From assembly GCA_900642245.1 (NCBI GenBank), contig CAAAJI010000022.1, positions 158,788 through 196,310 on the forward strand: a DNA stretch of 37,523 bases. Direction: 5' to 3'. Position 1 is the first letter of the stretch. Each line of letters opens with the position of its first letter. This DNA is from Fragilaria radians. Taxonomy: Eukaryota > Bacillariophyta > Fragilariophyceae > Fragilariales > Fragilariaceae. Positions 1 through 9,575 of this stretch are shown here, one piece after another. The notes under the pieces are model-generated. The model had not been told where the DNA came from, searched no databases, and saw nothing but the letters and a program-made list of their open reading frames with translations. The position numbers were made by a program, and so were the translations under genes.

Positions 1-1
1 A

Positions 2-1150
2 TGCAATCCAATAATCAAGGACCATCATTTGCCGTTCACAAAGGCATTTCTGATTGAGAACTTGCAATGTTCCGATGCCATTGCTGGTGACGTCCTTCTC
101 GCCCAATCCTCTTATCTTGCCGTCTCTTTTCAACCCAAGGAATATAAAGCACTGGGCCCACTTGATTTCGCTCCCTTTGTACTGGACCCTCACACACAAT
201 CTCGAACCGGTGCTTATGGAATCGTCGAGAAAGTATTTGAAGGCATAAAGCCTTTCGCAAGAAAGACCTTCAGTGATAACAACAAATTGGAAATGATTTT
301 CACTGAAATCAAAATTTTGAAGCTAGCCACTGAGACAAGAAATCCACATCTTCTCCATCTTCGATGTGCTTACGAACAAGGAGATTGCGCGTTTCTTGTC
401 ATGCATCCCTGGTGTGACTTGGATTTAAACACTTTTCTCAAAAGCGCTCATATGATTCCATGGTGGACTCACCGTGAACCGGAAGAACGGCTGATTCTCC
501 TGACGGATTGGATGGCTTGCATCGCCTCGGGGTTGTCAGCACTGCACAAACAGAATATCAAGCATCTTGATATGAAACCTGAAAACATATTGCTAGATAC
601 TGACTTGTTGCCAGTGATTTGTGATTTTGGTCTTTCCAAGGTATTCAAGAAGTCTTCCAAGTATCCCAAGAATCTTGGCCGTCGTGCGTATATGCCACCA
701 GAACACTTGAAAGGGAAAAATGCAAGAAAGGGCGATATATTTTCGTTGGGCCTGTTGTTTATTGAGCTTGGACTTTTCTTTTTCGGCCAAAAAAGTTTAA
801 ATAATTATTGTACCAGTGGATTTTACGCAGATATCACTGCAAACTTAAGCAAATTTTTGGCTGATAGGTTTCAGCATTCGGGTGACTGTATTCAGGACAA
901 ATGGAAAAAGCATTTCCAAGAACTGATTACTGCTATGCTGGATGCCAAGCCAGAAAACCGTTCCAAAGCATCGGCAGTTTGGGAAACATTGCAAGGAATG
1001 GTTAAATCTCTCGGAGGAAAACCTCATTGTGAGGAAGTCTCTCCTGTGGGGTCAATTAAATTTGATCATGAAGAAAGGGATGACGATACGGAACTTAATC
1101 TCTTGGAAAATTGGGGTGAATATGTGGGTTCAGAGCAATGCAGAAAGTGA
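2..1150 (+). CDS. Eukaryotic-type Ser/Thr protein kinase, 5' end cut by window edge
   Basis: The frame is open to the left edge, so the gene starts upstream; the visible part runs to a TGA at 1148-1150. Counting from the TTG at 29 as residue 1 (not a real start), the kinase core is complete: a glycine-rich loop near 59-66 (TGAYGIV, with Arg where the first Gly usually sits), the ATP-anchoring Lys at 79 (ARKTF), the helix-C Glu at 93, the catalytic loop HLDMKPEN at 179-186, DFG at 199-201, an APE-like PPE at 223-225, the F-helix Asp at 236 and the late Arg at 311. The catalytic Asp, metal-binding Asn and DFG Asp are present, so activity is plausible. The usual HRD is HLD, a non-RD kinase not expected to need activation-loop phosphorylation. 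The C-terminal 50 residues are acidic. The subfamily cannot be assigned. Confidence 0.88.
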   Translation, partial: CNPIIKDHHLPFTKAFLIENLQCSDAIAGDVLLAQSSYLAVSFQPKEYKALGPLDFAPFVLDPHTQSRTGAYGIVEKVFEGIKPFARKTFSDNNKLEMIFTEIKILKLATETRNPHLLHLRCAYEQGDCAFLVMHPWCDLDLNTFLKSAHMIPWWTHREPEERLILLTDWMACIASGLSALHKQNIKHLDMKPENILLDTDLLPVICDFGLSKVFKKSSKYPKNLGRRAYMPPEHLKGKNARKGDIFSLGLLFIELGLFFFGQKSLNNYCTSGFYADITANLSKFLADRFQHSGDCIQDKWKKHFQELITAMLDAKPENRSKASAVWETLQGMVKSLGGKPHCEEVSPVGSIKFDHEERDDDTELNLLENWGEYVGSEQCRK

Positions 1151-2650
1151 GAGCTCCTAAGCTTCCAAATTATTGCCTTCTTTCAATCAGACTTGTTATT
1201 TCCCTTAGCATACATAATAACCTAGATACTTTGTTAGAAGTTTCACATCTCTTGTTGTCTTAAGTGAAACTATTGCTGATAGTCAGGAATTTTGGGATGA
1301 AAACCTTCCGATGAGGAACTGGATTCAATGTCGATGCTATTTCTGTTTGCTTTTGCCTGGTTGGTCTTTGTTGGCATTAATTTTTTGGTTTTGAGCCTTG
1401 TGGGTGTTGTAGGCGTGGGCGTTGTGGACCTCAGTGACCCAGTATTTCACAAATGTAGCATGTTCCTACATAATAGTCATCTTTCAGTAAGGTTTTGTAT
1501 TTTGCTTCCTGATTAGTCAAAATGCATTTCTGCTTCCATCGCTCATTTGTTAGCTCAATGTGCTCAAACTGCTTCTCAAGAACTCAATGCTGGTATCTAT
1601 ACATCTATGCTGGTAGTGATTTCCTTGAAGTTGTACTTTTTGAAGTTTCTTTGTACTTTGTCTTTGCATTTAGTTCATATTTTGTTGAAACTAGGCGAAG
1701 CAATATCAGTGTCACCATTAGGCATCATCGTGGTGTTTTCACCGAATATAAGTCATGATAATAAAAGTCAAACAGCCATAAACCAGTTGGAGACCCAAAT
1801 TCAACCAGTTTTCAAAAAAATCAAATCAAATTACTGAAGAACTTATAAAGCCACACAAAAGCTAACAAATCACAACAAAAAGCAAAATTAGAACAGTAGA
1901 TAAACAATCAAATGACCATTCAACTGACTGCATCATGGAATACCTTGAAGTTGACAATGCACACAAATTGATCATCTCGTCATATCTGGACACTCTTATC
2001 AATGCATGGTGCCGACCGATTCCGCAAAGGAATTGCCAAGTCAATGAACACTTCAAGCGATGTAATTGCAGACTTGAGCTAAAAAATAGATTTACTTCCA
2101 GAAACAAAGGAATAGAAGAGTAGTTTGAATCTAGGAGGACACAAAATGTTAATTGCCTACTTTACAACGAAACCTAAAGCCCCTTGGTGACATGGCAAAC
2201 AGTTTGCATGTTTTTGACTTAGGGACATAAACATATGGATGACTCTACAATTAGATTTTGTCCTGACATACACTCAAGCAAGGATAAGCAAGTGTCCTTC
2301 ATGAAACTTCCTCAGGGGTTAATATCCGCAACCTGTCTAGATTAGCACAGTAGGCAAAACAGACTGCAATAATTTCATTTACTGACATGCTATCAATCAA
2401 GAACGTCATATCTAAAAAAAAGACACAATGACATCATAGCAGCAGATTTAAGAATCCAATAGCATCTCGGCATAAAGTAAAGCCAAGATACACTCAACAC
2501 TATCACACAAACACTCTCAAGATCTGCTTGTTACCAATTAGAACGAGATACCAGAAAGAGAGAATCGCCTACCAAGAATAACTTAATGATTGATTTGCTG
2601 ATGACTCCTACATGGCCCATACAATAGACAGTCTTGAATTTGGTTCTTTT
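1151..2650. other. Gene-free AT-rich stretch
   Basis: Only short open frames occur here (1328-1516, 1522-1758, 1547-1837 and 1935-2123). They overlap, have skewed hydrophobic composition and resemble no family I know. The stretch lies between the kinase and a decayed copia reverse transcriptase, so it may include older retroelement sequence, but I cannot show that. Confidence 0.5.
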
Positions 2651-3190
2651 GAGGTATAAATCTTGATCATAGATCATGCATTATATTGATTGAAATCCAG
2701 TGGTGCAGCGTTTTGGTCTTAAGTAATAAACCAACTTTATGATGTTGGGTACAATTCTGCCAAAGGTGATCCGGATATTTGAATATATGTTCTGCTGTGA
2801 AGGGCAATGAGTATGAGATATTACTAGCATATCCTGATGGTATCCTTGTTATATCTCACGAACCTCTGAAGACATTCAATGGAATCCAAACGACATTCAA
2901 ATTCAAGTATGATAAAGTTAAGGCTCCGGCTGTGTACCTTAAAGTAAAGCTAGAAAATCAGGCTTTCAATGGAAAGGAATATCAGTGCTTATGTCTGGAG
3001 GAACATACGTACATAGCTTGAGAGGATCAATCATACAAACTTTCAGTTGATCAGGATTATTTGATATACAACTGAGCCCGGGGGAATCAACATTATGGTT
3101 GAAGTGTCAATGATATCAACCCACTTAGTCATACAAAGAAGTGGGCATCTTGAACATGAAGAGCTTCTCCTGAAAGCCTTCTCAGGAAAG
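2651..3190 (+). pseudogene. Decayed Ty1/copia reverse transcriptase fragment
   Basis: Reading across frames recovers consecutive blocks of a Ty1/copia (CoDi-like) reverse transcriptase. An ALY.LKSSGAAFW block at about 2678-2716 has TGA in place of the Gly of LYGLKSSG. A DVGYNSAKGDPDI block at 2741-2779 ends in TGA where Trp is expected. After a frame change comes NICSAVKGNEYE, then AYPDGILVISHEP at about 2830-2868 in place of the active-site YVDDILVISHEP, then a tail ending at 3021. A further block, MVEVSMISTHL followed by GHLE, lies at about 3094-3155 and matches the region before RNase H. The active-site YVDD is YPDG, so both catalytic acids of that motif are altered or displaced. With several stops and frame changes, this is a dead copy. 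I saw no LTRs, integrase or gag. Confidence 0.75.
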
Positions 3191-4467
3191 TCTCTTGTAA
3201 GCCAAAGGATTTCTCATAAAAAGCTCTCAAGAAAACCTTTAAATACAGCTTTGCATGGCTGGCATTTAGAATAATAATCATTCTCTAAGAACTTTGTCTT
3301 AATCTATGCAACTTTGGTTTGTTTCCTTTTGCTGTTCCCTGTTCATCAATAACTTGCCATTAACTTGTATATACATTGTAGGCGAGTCTGACACCTGATC
3401 TCCATGTAGCTTGAAGTGCTCTTCAAAAGACTTTTTCATTAATTTACTTATGGTTGCGCGCACATATGGCAAAGACTGCATACAATATGTAAACTAAGTC
3501 AATTATTGTTGTATTGTACCCGAGAAACGTGTCCTTGTCTTTACCTTGACAGCAAGGACACACAGGATGACTTGTTGACTTAATGTTTGTCATATATTGT
3601 TGCATCGGACTCAGTCTGTGGACCATTTTCAATATTGGCCGTTTAGCCCATATTCGGTTTAATGCCTTTTCAAATATGTTGCACATAATCTGCTCATAGC
3701 TTGCTCCTAGCTTATTCCTGAAATAATTCTTTTTGTCTCTCATTGAATTGCATGTCTCATAAACTAAATTGGGTTTCCCAGGATGTACTTCCCGTGGATG
3801 GCATGCTGTTTTGACTGGCCTAATGCGTGACTTGGATTATAATCCTTTGATCATATAAAGCCATCTCGTATATGAAGTCAAATCTTTGGGATCCACACTT
3901 CTCCCGGACTCATTGACAATGTCAGAATGCCCACTGATATTTAATGCATGTACAATTGTCAGATAACTCCAACTTATAAAATTTCTCATAAACTCCTTTC
4001 TCTTTCAGTTCTTGGAGCTCTTTCAAAATTTCATCTCTCCATTTTTTCAATCTTCAATATTTGGATAATGATATGCTTCTTTAAATATCATAGGTAATTT
4101 CATCATATTCAACACATTAGTGTTTTTCAACTTTAAACTCTCTTTCTTATTCTTCACTTTTGACAAATCTAGTTGGGTTTGGATTGAATTAATCTTCAAT
4201 TTGAAATCTCTTTCAAGGCCTTGGTAGTATTTTTCTTGTTTGATGTACTTTAAATTTCTCTTTTCTGCTCTCCAAGTCATTAATGTCATCTTCCAAATCA
4301 TCATCATTCTTTGTAACTTTTGTTTTGTAGAGTAAAATTTGAGGTGAGGGTAAGAATCAGAAATTGGATTAAGCGACGTGAAAAAATTATTTGATGCCTG
4401 TCATGATACGAGGAAATAATGCGCTGTATCGAATTTTTTGACAACGTAAAAGTGTACCGGAGTCGGA
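3191..4467. other. Intergenic region with possible decayed coding traces on the minus strand
   Basis: No intact gene is visible. The minus strand holds two modest open frames. One is at 3444-3743 and is listed separately. The other, at 4047-4307, is Lys-rich and coiled-coil-like, and a shifted frame just upstream reads as an acidic DDDLEDDINDLESRKEKF stretch. This suggests a frame-broken coiled-coil gene or chance composition. The rest is AT-rich and featureless. Confidence 0.4.
3444..3743 (-). pseudogene. Possible retroelement fragment with CxxC zinc-like motif
   Basis: A 99-residue open frame contains MVHRLSPMQQY followed some 16 residues later by CPCCQGKDKDTFL. This pattern (WxHxWLPTxxR ... 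CPxCxxxxEDxxHxxxC) is common at the C-terminus of reverse-transcriptase-like proteins in algal and oomycete genomes. The downstream His and Cys of a complete zinc site are missing. The likeness is weak and a chance ORF cannot be excluded. It lies close to a copia remnant on the opposite strand, which fits a transposon-rich patch. Confidence 0.3.
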
Positions 4468-4782
4468 ATGCGTCTCATGAAGGCGCGTCTTAATCCCGGA
4501 AATGTACATTTCAAAGCCATGACAACTTCCGAATATGAATCTGATCCTCCTCATGATACCAGTCAAACTCACGATACTGAATCCTTAAATCGGATTCAAA
4601 CTAACGCTTCTACTGATTCTTCGCTTGAAGAAATGTCAATTTTGGAAGAATGGATCAGACTCGAAACCGATCGACATCTTCGTGCTGCTTGGCGTGCACA
4701 GCGTCGATTAATGCAATCCTGCCTAATTGATATTGACGACACGAGCTCAGCAAATGAGACAAAAAATGATGTCGCTGAATAG
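4468..4782 (+). CDS. Small hypothetical protein
   Basis: This ATG-to-TAG open frame of 104 codons stands out from its AT-rich flanks by more balanced base composition. An in-frame TAA lies just upstream of the ATG at 4468. A second ATG at 4519 (residue 18) has a good context and would give an 87-residue protein. The N-terminal half is rich in Ser, Thr, Asp and His. Residues 55-90 (EEMSILEEWIRLETDRHLRA and onward) are predicted by eye to form an amphipathic helix, and the C-terminus is acidic. I do not recognise a family. It is convergent with the phosphatase gene ending at 5151. It could be a genuine small gene, an exon of a longer one, or chance. Confidence 0.4.
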   Translation: MRLMKARLNPGNVHFKAMTTSEYESDPPHDTSQTHDTESLNRIQTNASTDSSLEEMSILEEWIRLETDRHLRAAWRAQRRLMQSCLIDIDDTSSANETKNDVAE

Positions 4783-5150
4783 GGAAAAATCATGTCAGTA
4801 AGACGTTAGTACATTATTTTGTTGTGCAAAGCAAGAATTATTTATAAGTGAAGAGTTTAGTGGGCAAGCAGAAATGAGAGATATAATCAAACATAAGATT
4901 AGATATTTAAGACACTGTATGCCATACGCAACTCAGATTCCCAAATTTAGGTGATGCCGTCGTCGAGGCAAGGTGAAACAGAATTCCAATCTGGATATTC
5001 AAACAACCAATTCTGTTGATGCAGAAACCTAACAAAATCTAGTTTGATTTAAATTTGAGACTTAAAAATAATCTCTACATTTCCTTTTCAATGAAAGGAG
5101 GTCTTCTCATTCAACAGAAAGAATTAAAATTCTACACAAGGACGTTTTGC
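4783..5150. other. Convergent intergenic spacer
   Basis: This spacer of 368 bp lies between two convergent open frames and presumably holds both 3' ends. No ORF, repeat or RNA gene was recognised. Confidence 0.5.
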
Positions 5151-5971
5151 TTAAGCATCATCCTGAGTCTCATTTTCTGATGATTCATTTGGAAGGATTC
5201 GATGCAATGGTGCTCGTTGATCTCCTGGCCAGTACTTGTGCTCCATCTTGCAATCTTGATAACGCTTTGATCGAGGAGGATGTGCATACAGTAGAGTATT
5301 CTCTGCCCATCGGATCTGCGCAGATATCCAGTTATCCTTCGAATTTTCTTCTCCCTGACAAAGAGGCAAGGTATGTACAGTCAACATCCCATGAAGGTTT
5401 CCAAATACGATATCTGTTAATATACGATCTCCGACCATACAAATTTTTGCAGCGTCGTCCAAATCAAAATGTTTCAAAACTTCATCCAATCCACCTGGTT
5501 TCTTTTCATCATGACGGATTACACGAATCCCTAGAGCTTCTTCGATTTCCAGGGCATCATGGTAATCCGCATCATCCTGAGTTCCGGCAGAATTACTTAG
5601 AATCGCAATACGATCACGACCAAACACATCCAGGGCGGATGTTAGACCAGATGATGCCAGAGGATGAATTTCGTTTTCATACGGACCCGTCAACGTATTA
5701 TCCTTATCAAAGATGACAACGTCCACGTATTCTCGTAGTGCTGTATAATTCAATTCTTCCAATGTTGATTCAAGATTTATATTTCAAGTTAGTGAAAGGT
5801 TCACAACGCAAACAAAACAACTTAGGATATGCTAATTGATTTTTCAGGCAAATTACAATACAGTTACGAACCTGACACTGTCTGGACACTCACATGAGGG
5901 ACCAAAAGTGATTGCCGGCGAATTACCGATGCAAGTGTGATGATTGCTTTCGTATTGATCGATTGAACCAT
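5151..5971 (-). CDS. GEP4: GEP4-type phosphatidylglycerophosphate phosphatase (HAD family), two exons
   Basis: This enzyme would dephosphorylate phosphatidylglycerophosphate to phosphatidylglycerol, the cardiolipin precursor, in mitochondria or plastids. I place exon 1 at 5971-5872 and exon 2 at 5755-5151, joined across a 116 bp GT-AG intron (5871-5756) that has a CTAAC branch-like site. The product is 234 residues. Exon 1 supplies the family's N-terminal block SLLVPHVSV (residues 21-29), and the join restores the exact spacing before LNYTALREY. HAD motifs are: I, FDKDNTLTGPY (Asp50, Asp52); II, ILSNSAG (Ser87); III, EKKPGG (Lys118/119); IV, GDRILTD (Asp143, Asp148), followed by the hallmark FGNLHGMLTVH. 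All catalytic residues are present. An in-frame TAA precedes the chosen ATG. No classical signal peptide is seen, and the short basic N-terminus fits mitochondrial targeting. The main uncertainty is the intron placement, which only RNA could prove. Confidence 0.88.
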
Positions 5972-7084
5972 GGTAGTTGATAGCGAACCTTACAAGCAAG
6001 TACGACTTGAACACACATATCCAATTGATACAGTATAACACTAGCGAATGGCTAGTGGACAACATACTGAATGTGTCTAAAATAACCTAAAGTTAGATGA
6101 TATTTCGTGTCAATCAGTCAATCAAGATTTCATAAAATCTGGAGTTTTATTGAGATTGTACTTCTGCAATCGTATCTTAGCTTCCAATAATCTATGCTTA
6201 CAATACAATATTGACCAATCCCGTCAGAAGAGGGTAACAACAATGAAGTTAGGTGTAATCTACCATTACCAGTGACAGTAGCAGCATCAACATCACGTCT
6301 ACATGATAAGCAAAAAGACGAAAGACATGATAATCATGCCAGTGAGCGTTAGGATGAAATTTCTCCTTAACTATGTACCCTGAATCAAGAGTTTATTCTG
6401 TTTTACGGGAAACATTAAGAGCGGAAAAAAGAGGTATGAAGATGTTAACGACAGTTTATTATTTACTGATGAAATATGCAGTTTTTTCTCAGGAGGATAC
6501 GTTTTGATTTTCAGTTTTGTGGATTGAATAGATATTAATTCAATAAACCGAGAAAATTCAACAATTTCTAATCCCTATCCAGTTGAGTGCAAATATTGCA
6601 CCTTTCAGTGTTTCCTTTGTATGAATTTCAACTTACCGCGATGCTTCTCTAGAATACCATTCCATCTAATGTAGGCTGTTCTTTTTTTTCATGGGAATGA
6701 CTATGATAAGATCAAAATTATTCCGTGAATAAAGGAGCTTGTAGTTCATAAGATTGTACATTTTGATATTTGTCTTGGTTTAACGATTCCACATTTCCTA
6801 GATTCGTATAAATTCCCATGTCTAAGTGCTCCATCCTTTATTCTATTCCGTTTGGTTGTGGCATACCCCCCCCCCAATAAGACGACAGTAGTCAGTCCTG
6901 AGGTTGTGCCCTAACCCTTTCCTTTATGGAGGAAGTTACTACTGTACTATCTATCGTCCACTTCGATGGTATGTCATCGAGTACTGTACTAACATCGTCC
7001 ATTTCAATGGTGTAGAGGAGTGTTTCGTCTTCTGTCACGCACTTTTTTGACTTTTTCTTCCAGGATTTTATCAAAGTATCCACC
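5972..7084. other. Divergent intergenic region between GEP4-like and FBPase genes
   Basis: Both flanking genes read outward, so the two promoters should lie in this 1.1 kb. I see a run of ten C residues at 6866-6875 and an imperfect 42 bp direct duplication at about 6940-7020, the latter just upstream of the FBPase ATG. No ORF here is convincing; the minus-strand frame at 6892-7086 overlaps the FBPase start and looks like a shadow. Confidence 0.5.
6940..7020. repeat. Imperfect tandem duplication, period 42 bp
   Basis: Two adjacent copies both begin with TACTGTACT (6940 and 6982) and continue with ATCGTCCA.TTC.ATGGT. They differ at several bases. They sit 65 to 145 bp upstream of the FBPase ATG, probably in the 5' UTR or promoter. 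Confidence 0.6.
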
Positions 7085-8344
7085 ATGAATCAACGTTACA
7101 TGTTTTTGGTGCTTGGATTCTACTTCTTAAAAAGCCACTCATGCTCTGCATTCATAGTTCCAGTTCCAACGAATCAACATAGACGGTCCTTTGATTATTC
7201 GCCTTCTATTTTTCTAAGTCCGGAGGACTACACCTCTTTGGGACATCAATCAAGCTCAACAGCCCTTTTCAGTTTGACTCCTATTTTAAACGCTAGTCCA
7301 ATCAAAAAGAAGAATCTTAAAAGTTATGCACGGTATTTGGAAGTCGAATGTTGGAAGCAGTCAGAATTACGAGATTTACAACCCGTATTGCAGGCAGTCG
7401 GAGATGCCTGCAAGCAAATTAATCGTCTCGTCCAACGAGCTCAGACAGACGATCTTTATGGTGAAGCATCTTCCTCATCTACAGGAAGAGAAACAAACGT
7501 TCAGGGAGAGATCCAACAAAAACTGGATACACTTTGCAATACTATTTTCCTCAGAGCGTTTTGTGGTTGTAGCAATGCAATATCCGCTGTTGCGTCCGAA
7601 GAAGAAGATGAAGAAAGGAGTTGTGATACCGTTATGGGAGATTCAGCGTTCTCCGTTGGAAATTTTGTTGCAGTCTTTGATCCCCTTGACGGGTCTAAGA
7701 ATATCGATGCCTCGTTGCCAGTGGGAAGTATATTTGGGATTTACAAAAAGCATCACGAAAATTCGTTCCTACAGGACGGCCGAAGTGGTATGGTTGCTGC
7801 AGGCTATTGCTTATTCTCTGCCACTACAGTCCTAGTTGTTACACTTGGATCTGGTGTTGATGGCTTCACGTTAGATCCCGATAAAGGTGTGTTCCTTCAT
7901 ACACATCCTGATATTCGTATCCCCTCGGCTGGTCCAATTTATAGTTTCAACGAGGCCAACTTCCATGACTTTAATGCTCCTGTTAAGCGATATCTGAATG
8001 CATTAAAGGAAGGGAGCAGTTCAACAGGTGTTCGATCCAATGCTCGTTATATTGGAGCACTCGTTGCCGATGTTCACAACGTTCTTATCAATGGAGGAAT
8101 CTATGGCTACCCGTCGACCCGTAAGAATCCATCAGGAAAACTCCGACTACTATACGAATGCTGCCCAATGGCCATGATCATAGAACAAGCAGGTGGAGCC
8201 GCATCCACTGGAAAGGGACGTATTTTGGATGTCCAACCGTCTCAAATACATCAACGTGTTCCGACTTTTTTAGGTTCCATTGAAAATGTTTATGAACTTG
8301 ATCAATTTCATACCTACTACGGAGACGATGAAGAAGACAACTAG
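7085..8344 (+). CDS. FBP: Fructose-1,6-bisphosphatase, plastid-targeted
   Basis: This enzyme hydrolyses fructose-1,6-bisphosphate to fructose-6-phosphate in the Calvin cycle or gluconeogenesis. The 419-residue intronless protein starts at an ATG in a CACCATG context. Residues 1-22 form a signal peptide (hydrophobic MFLVLGFYFL) ending in CSA|FIVP, an ASAF-like junction with Phe at +1, then a Ser-rich, acid-poor transit-like stretch. This layout fits import into a complex plastid. The catalytic domain follows: NVQGE (138-142), SEEED with the metal-ligand Glus (171-175), FDPLDGSKNID (198-208, Asp199 and Asp202), IYSFNE (285-290), the NARYIGALVADVH block (319-331), GGIYGYP and GKLRLLYECCPMA (351-363), ending in IHQRVPTFLGS (388-398). 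Type I FBPase features are clear, and SBPase motifs are absent. Lys205 replaces the usual second Ser of DGSSN. No cysteine cluster lies where plant chloroplast FBPase has its redox loop (after GSIFGIY), so thioredoxin control of the plant type is not expected. Confidence 0.95.
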   Translation: MNQRYMFLVLGFYFLKSHSCSAFIVPVPTNQHRRSFDYSPSIFLSPEDYTSLGHQSSSTALFSLTPILNASPIKKKNLKSYARYLEVECWKQSELRDLQPVLQAVGDACKQINRLVQRAQTDDLYGEASSSSTGRETNVQGEIQQKLDTLCNTIFLRAFCGCSNAISAVASEEEDEERSCDTVMGDSAFSVGNFVAVFDPLDGSKNIDASLPVGSIFGIYKKHHENSFLQDGRSGMVAAGYCLFSATTVLVVTLGSGVDGFTLDPDKGVFLHTHPDIRIPSAGPIYSFNEANFHDFNAPVKRYLNALKEGSSSTGVRSNARYIGALVADVHNVLINGGIYGYPSTRKNPSGKLRLLYECCPMAMIIEQAGGAASTGKGRILDVQPSQIHQRVPTFLGSIENVYELDQFHTYYGDDEEDN

Positions 8345-8408
8345 ATATACACAAGAATGACAACAAATATTATTGTAACTGTTGATCTAATTCTTGCGTT
8401 ACACATAT

Positions 8409-9575
8409 TCAACTATTCAAAATTGTTAGCAATTCGTTGAGATTCGTTTGCATAACTTTAGTCGCATCTGGTATTTTACAAGTGAGAAGATATCGCATCT
8501 TCGCTTCTATATCATCTTCCACGAATGGCCATACTTGGGGATACCACGCGTCTTCGACATCATTTAGCTGCTTCCCAGCATTGGAAGGATCTGATAAGAT
8601 ACTGAGCTCATTCACAAATCCTATTGGGAGTCTTGCTGTTCCTGGGACGTATCGGACAGAATATCGATTCAAGCACGATAACCCATTATTTTCATAAAAC
8701 AGTCGACCTTGTTCTGTTGGAGGTGAGGTTTTGTGGAACAACCACCGTGTGTGAAAAATAACATCACCACATCGAATATCGGGTACATGGCCCATGGCCT
8801 CAATGCAATCATTTAATTCCACGTTAGTTTGATGAAGGACACAGGATAAGAATCCTCGTTCCTTGATTGCCTTGTAGAATTCTTCTTTCGACATTGTCTC
8901 TCTCGATAAGAATCCCAAGCTTTCATAACCTTGTTGACGCCATTGTGCAGTATGCGACCCCGGAGCCACTGCTAATCCTCCGCCGTACTTTGCTGGCATA
9001 TCCTGCATGGCGATCCATGCATTGATTCCGTGGGATGACTTCGATGATTGGTATGATTCTGGCCAAAATGCATTGTCATCGACATGCCACCCGCAGTGCT
9101 TTTGTTCGTATATGTTCTTCCCCAAAAAGACGTCTCGTAACACGCGAACATTTTCTTCATTCGGGTCTAGATCCATTAGTTCAGCGGCAACGTGAGGTAT
9201 TTTAGATTGTAATGCTACATCACGAAATACAGATGCTATAGATTCTCTTTCTTCTTCACTCATATTGGGATTACTGGGACCACATATCATAACTCCTCTT
9301 TCCGCTAATTTGAAGTAGAGAGACCCTGGATCGCTGTGACGTTGTACTATCACTTGCCCTACTTCTACCAATTTTGTTGTCTGTTCTGCAGTAAGCAGCC
9401 CTGATATAACTATGTAGCCATCCGTTTTGAAATCTTGTCTTTGTTCTGAAGTCGTATAGTATTTCATCGAATATCTTTTCGAGGCTAATGACATGGACAA
9501 GGTGGATTGCGGAATGAACAATGCTATAGCAACAAGGAAGAAACAAAATACCTCTTCTCTCATTCCAGATATCAT
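8409..9575 (-). CDS. Phytanoyl-CoA dioxygenase (PhyH)-like 2-oxoglutarate/Fe(II) oxygenase with signal peptide
   Basis: The protein is probably an Fe(II)- and 2-oxoglutarate-dependent hydroxylase. Its substrate is unknown, as PhyH relatives act on many lipids and small molecules. I choose the ATG at 9575 (388 residues); the frame stays open further upstream but only to a TTG. A second ATG at 9563 would also serve. The N-terminus (MREEVFCFFLVAIALFIPQ) is a signal peptide or anchor, so the enzyme probably enters the secretory system. From the 9575 start, the facial triad is His164 and Asp166 (GWHVDD) and His281 (WLFHKTSP). Arg291 (QGRLF) is placed to bind 2-oxoglutarate. The core stretch NAWIAMQDM...GGGLAVAPGSH (185-208) is typical of PF05721. 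The gene is convergent with FBPase, with a 64 bp gap between stop codons. The triad is intact and I see no break. Confidence 0.85.
   Translation of the reverse strand: MISGMREEVFCFFLVAIALFIPQSTLSMSLASKRYSMKYYTTSEQRQDFKTDGYIVISGLLTAEQTTKLVEVGQVIVQRHSDPGSLYFKLAERGVMICGPSNPNMSEEERESIASVFRDVALQSKIPHVAAELMDLDPNEENVRVLRDVFLGKNIYEQKHCGWHVDDNAFWPESYQSSKSSHGINAWIAMQDMPAKYGGGLAVAPGSHTAQWRQQGYESLGFLSRETMSKEEFYKAIKERGFLSCVLHQTNVELNDCIEAMGHVPDIRCGDVIFHTRWLFHKTSPPTEQGRLFYENNGLSCLNRYSVRYVPGTARLPIGFVNELSILSDPSNAGKQLNDVEDAWYPQVWPFVEDDIEAKMRYLLTCKIPDATKVMQTNLNELLTILNS

Noticed and set aside
5147..5716. Plus-strand ORF of 189 codons
   Set aside because: It lies antisense to the well-conserved GEP4-type phosphatase and shows no family motif. 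It is a shadow frame.
6892..7086. Minus-strand ORF of 64 codons overlapping the FBPase start
   Set aside because: Its ATG arises from the CATG of the FBPase start, it spans the promoter duplication, and it has no recognisable domain.
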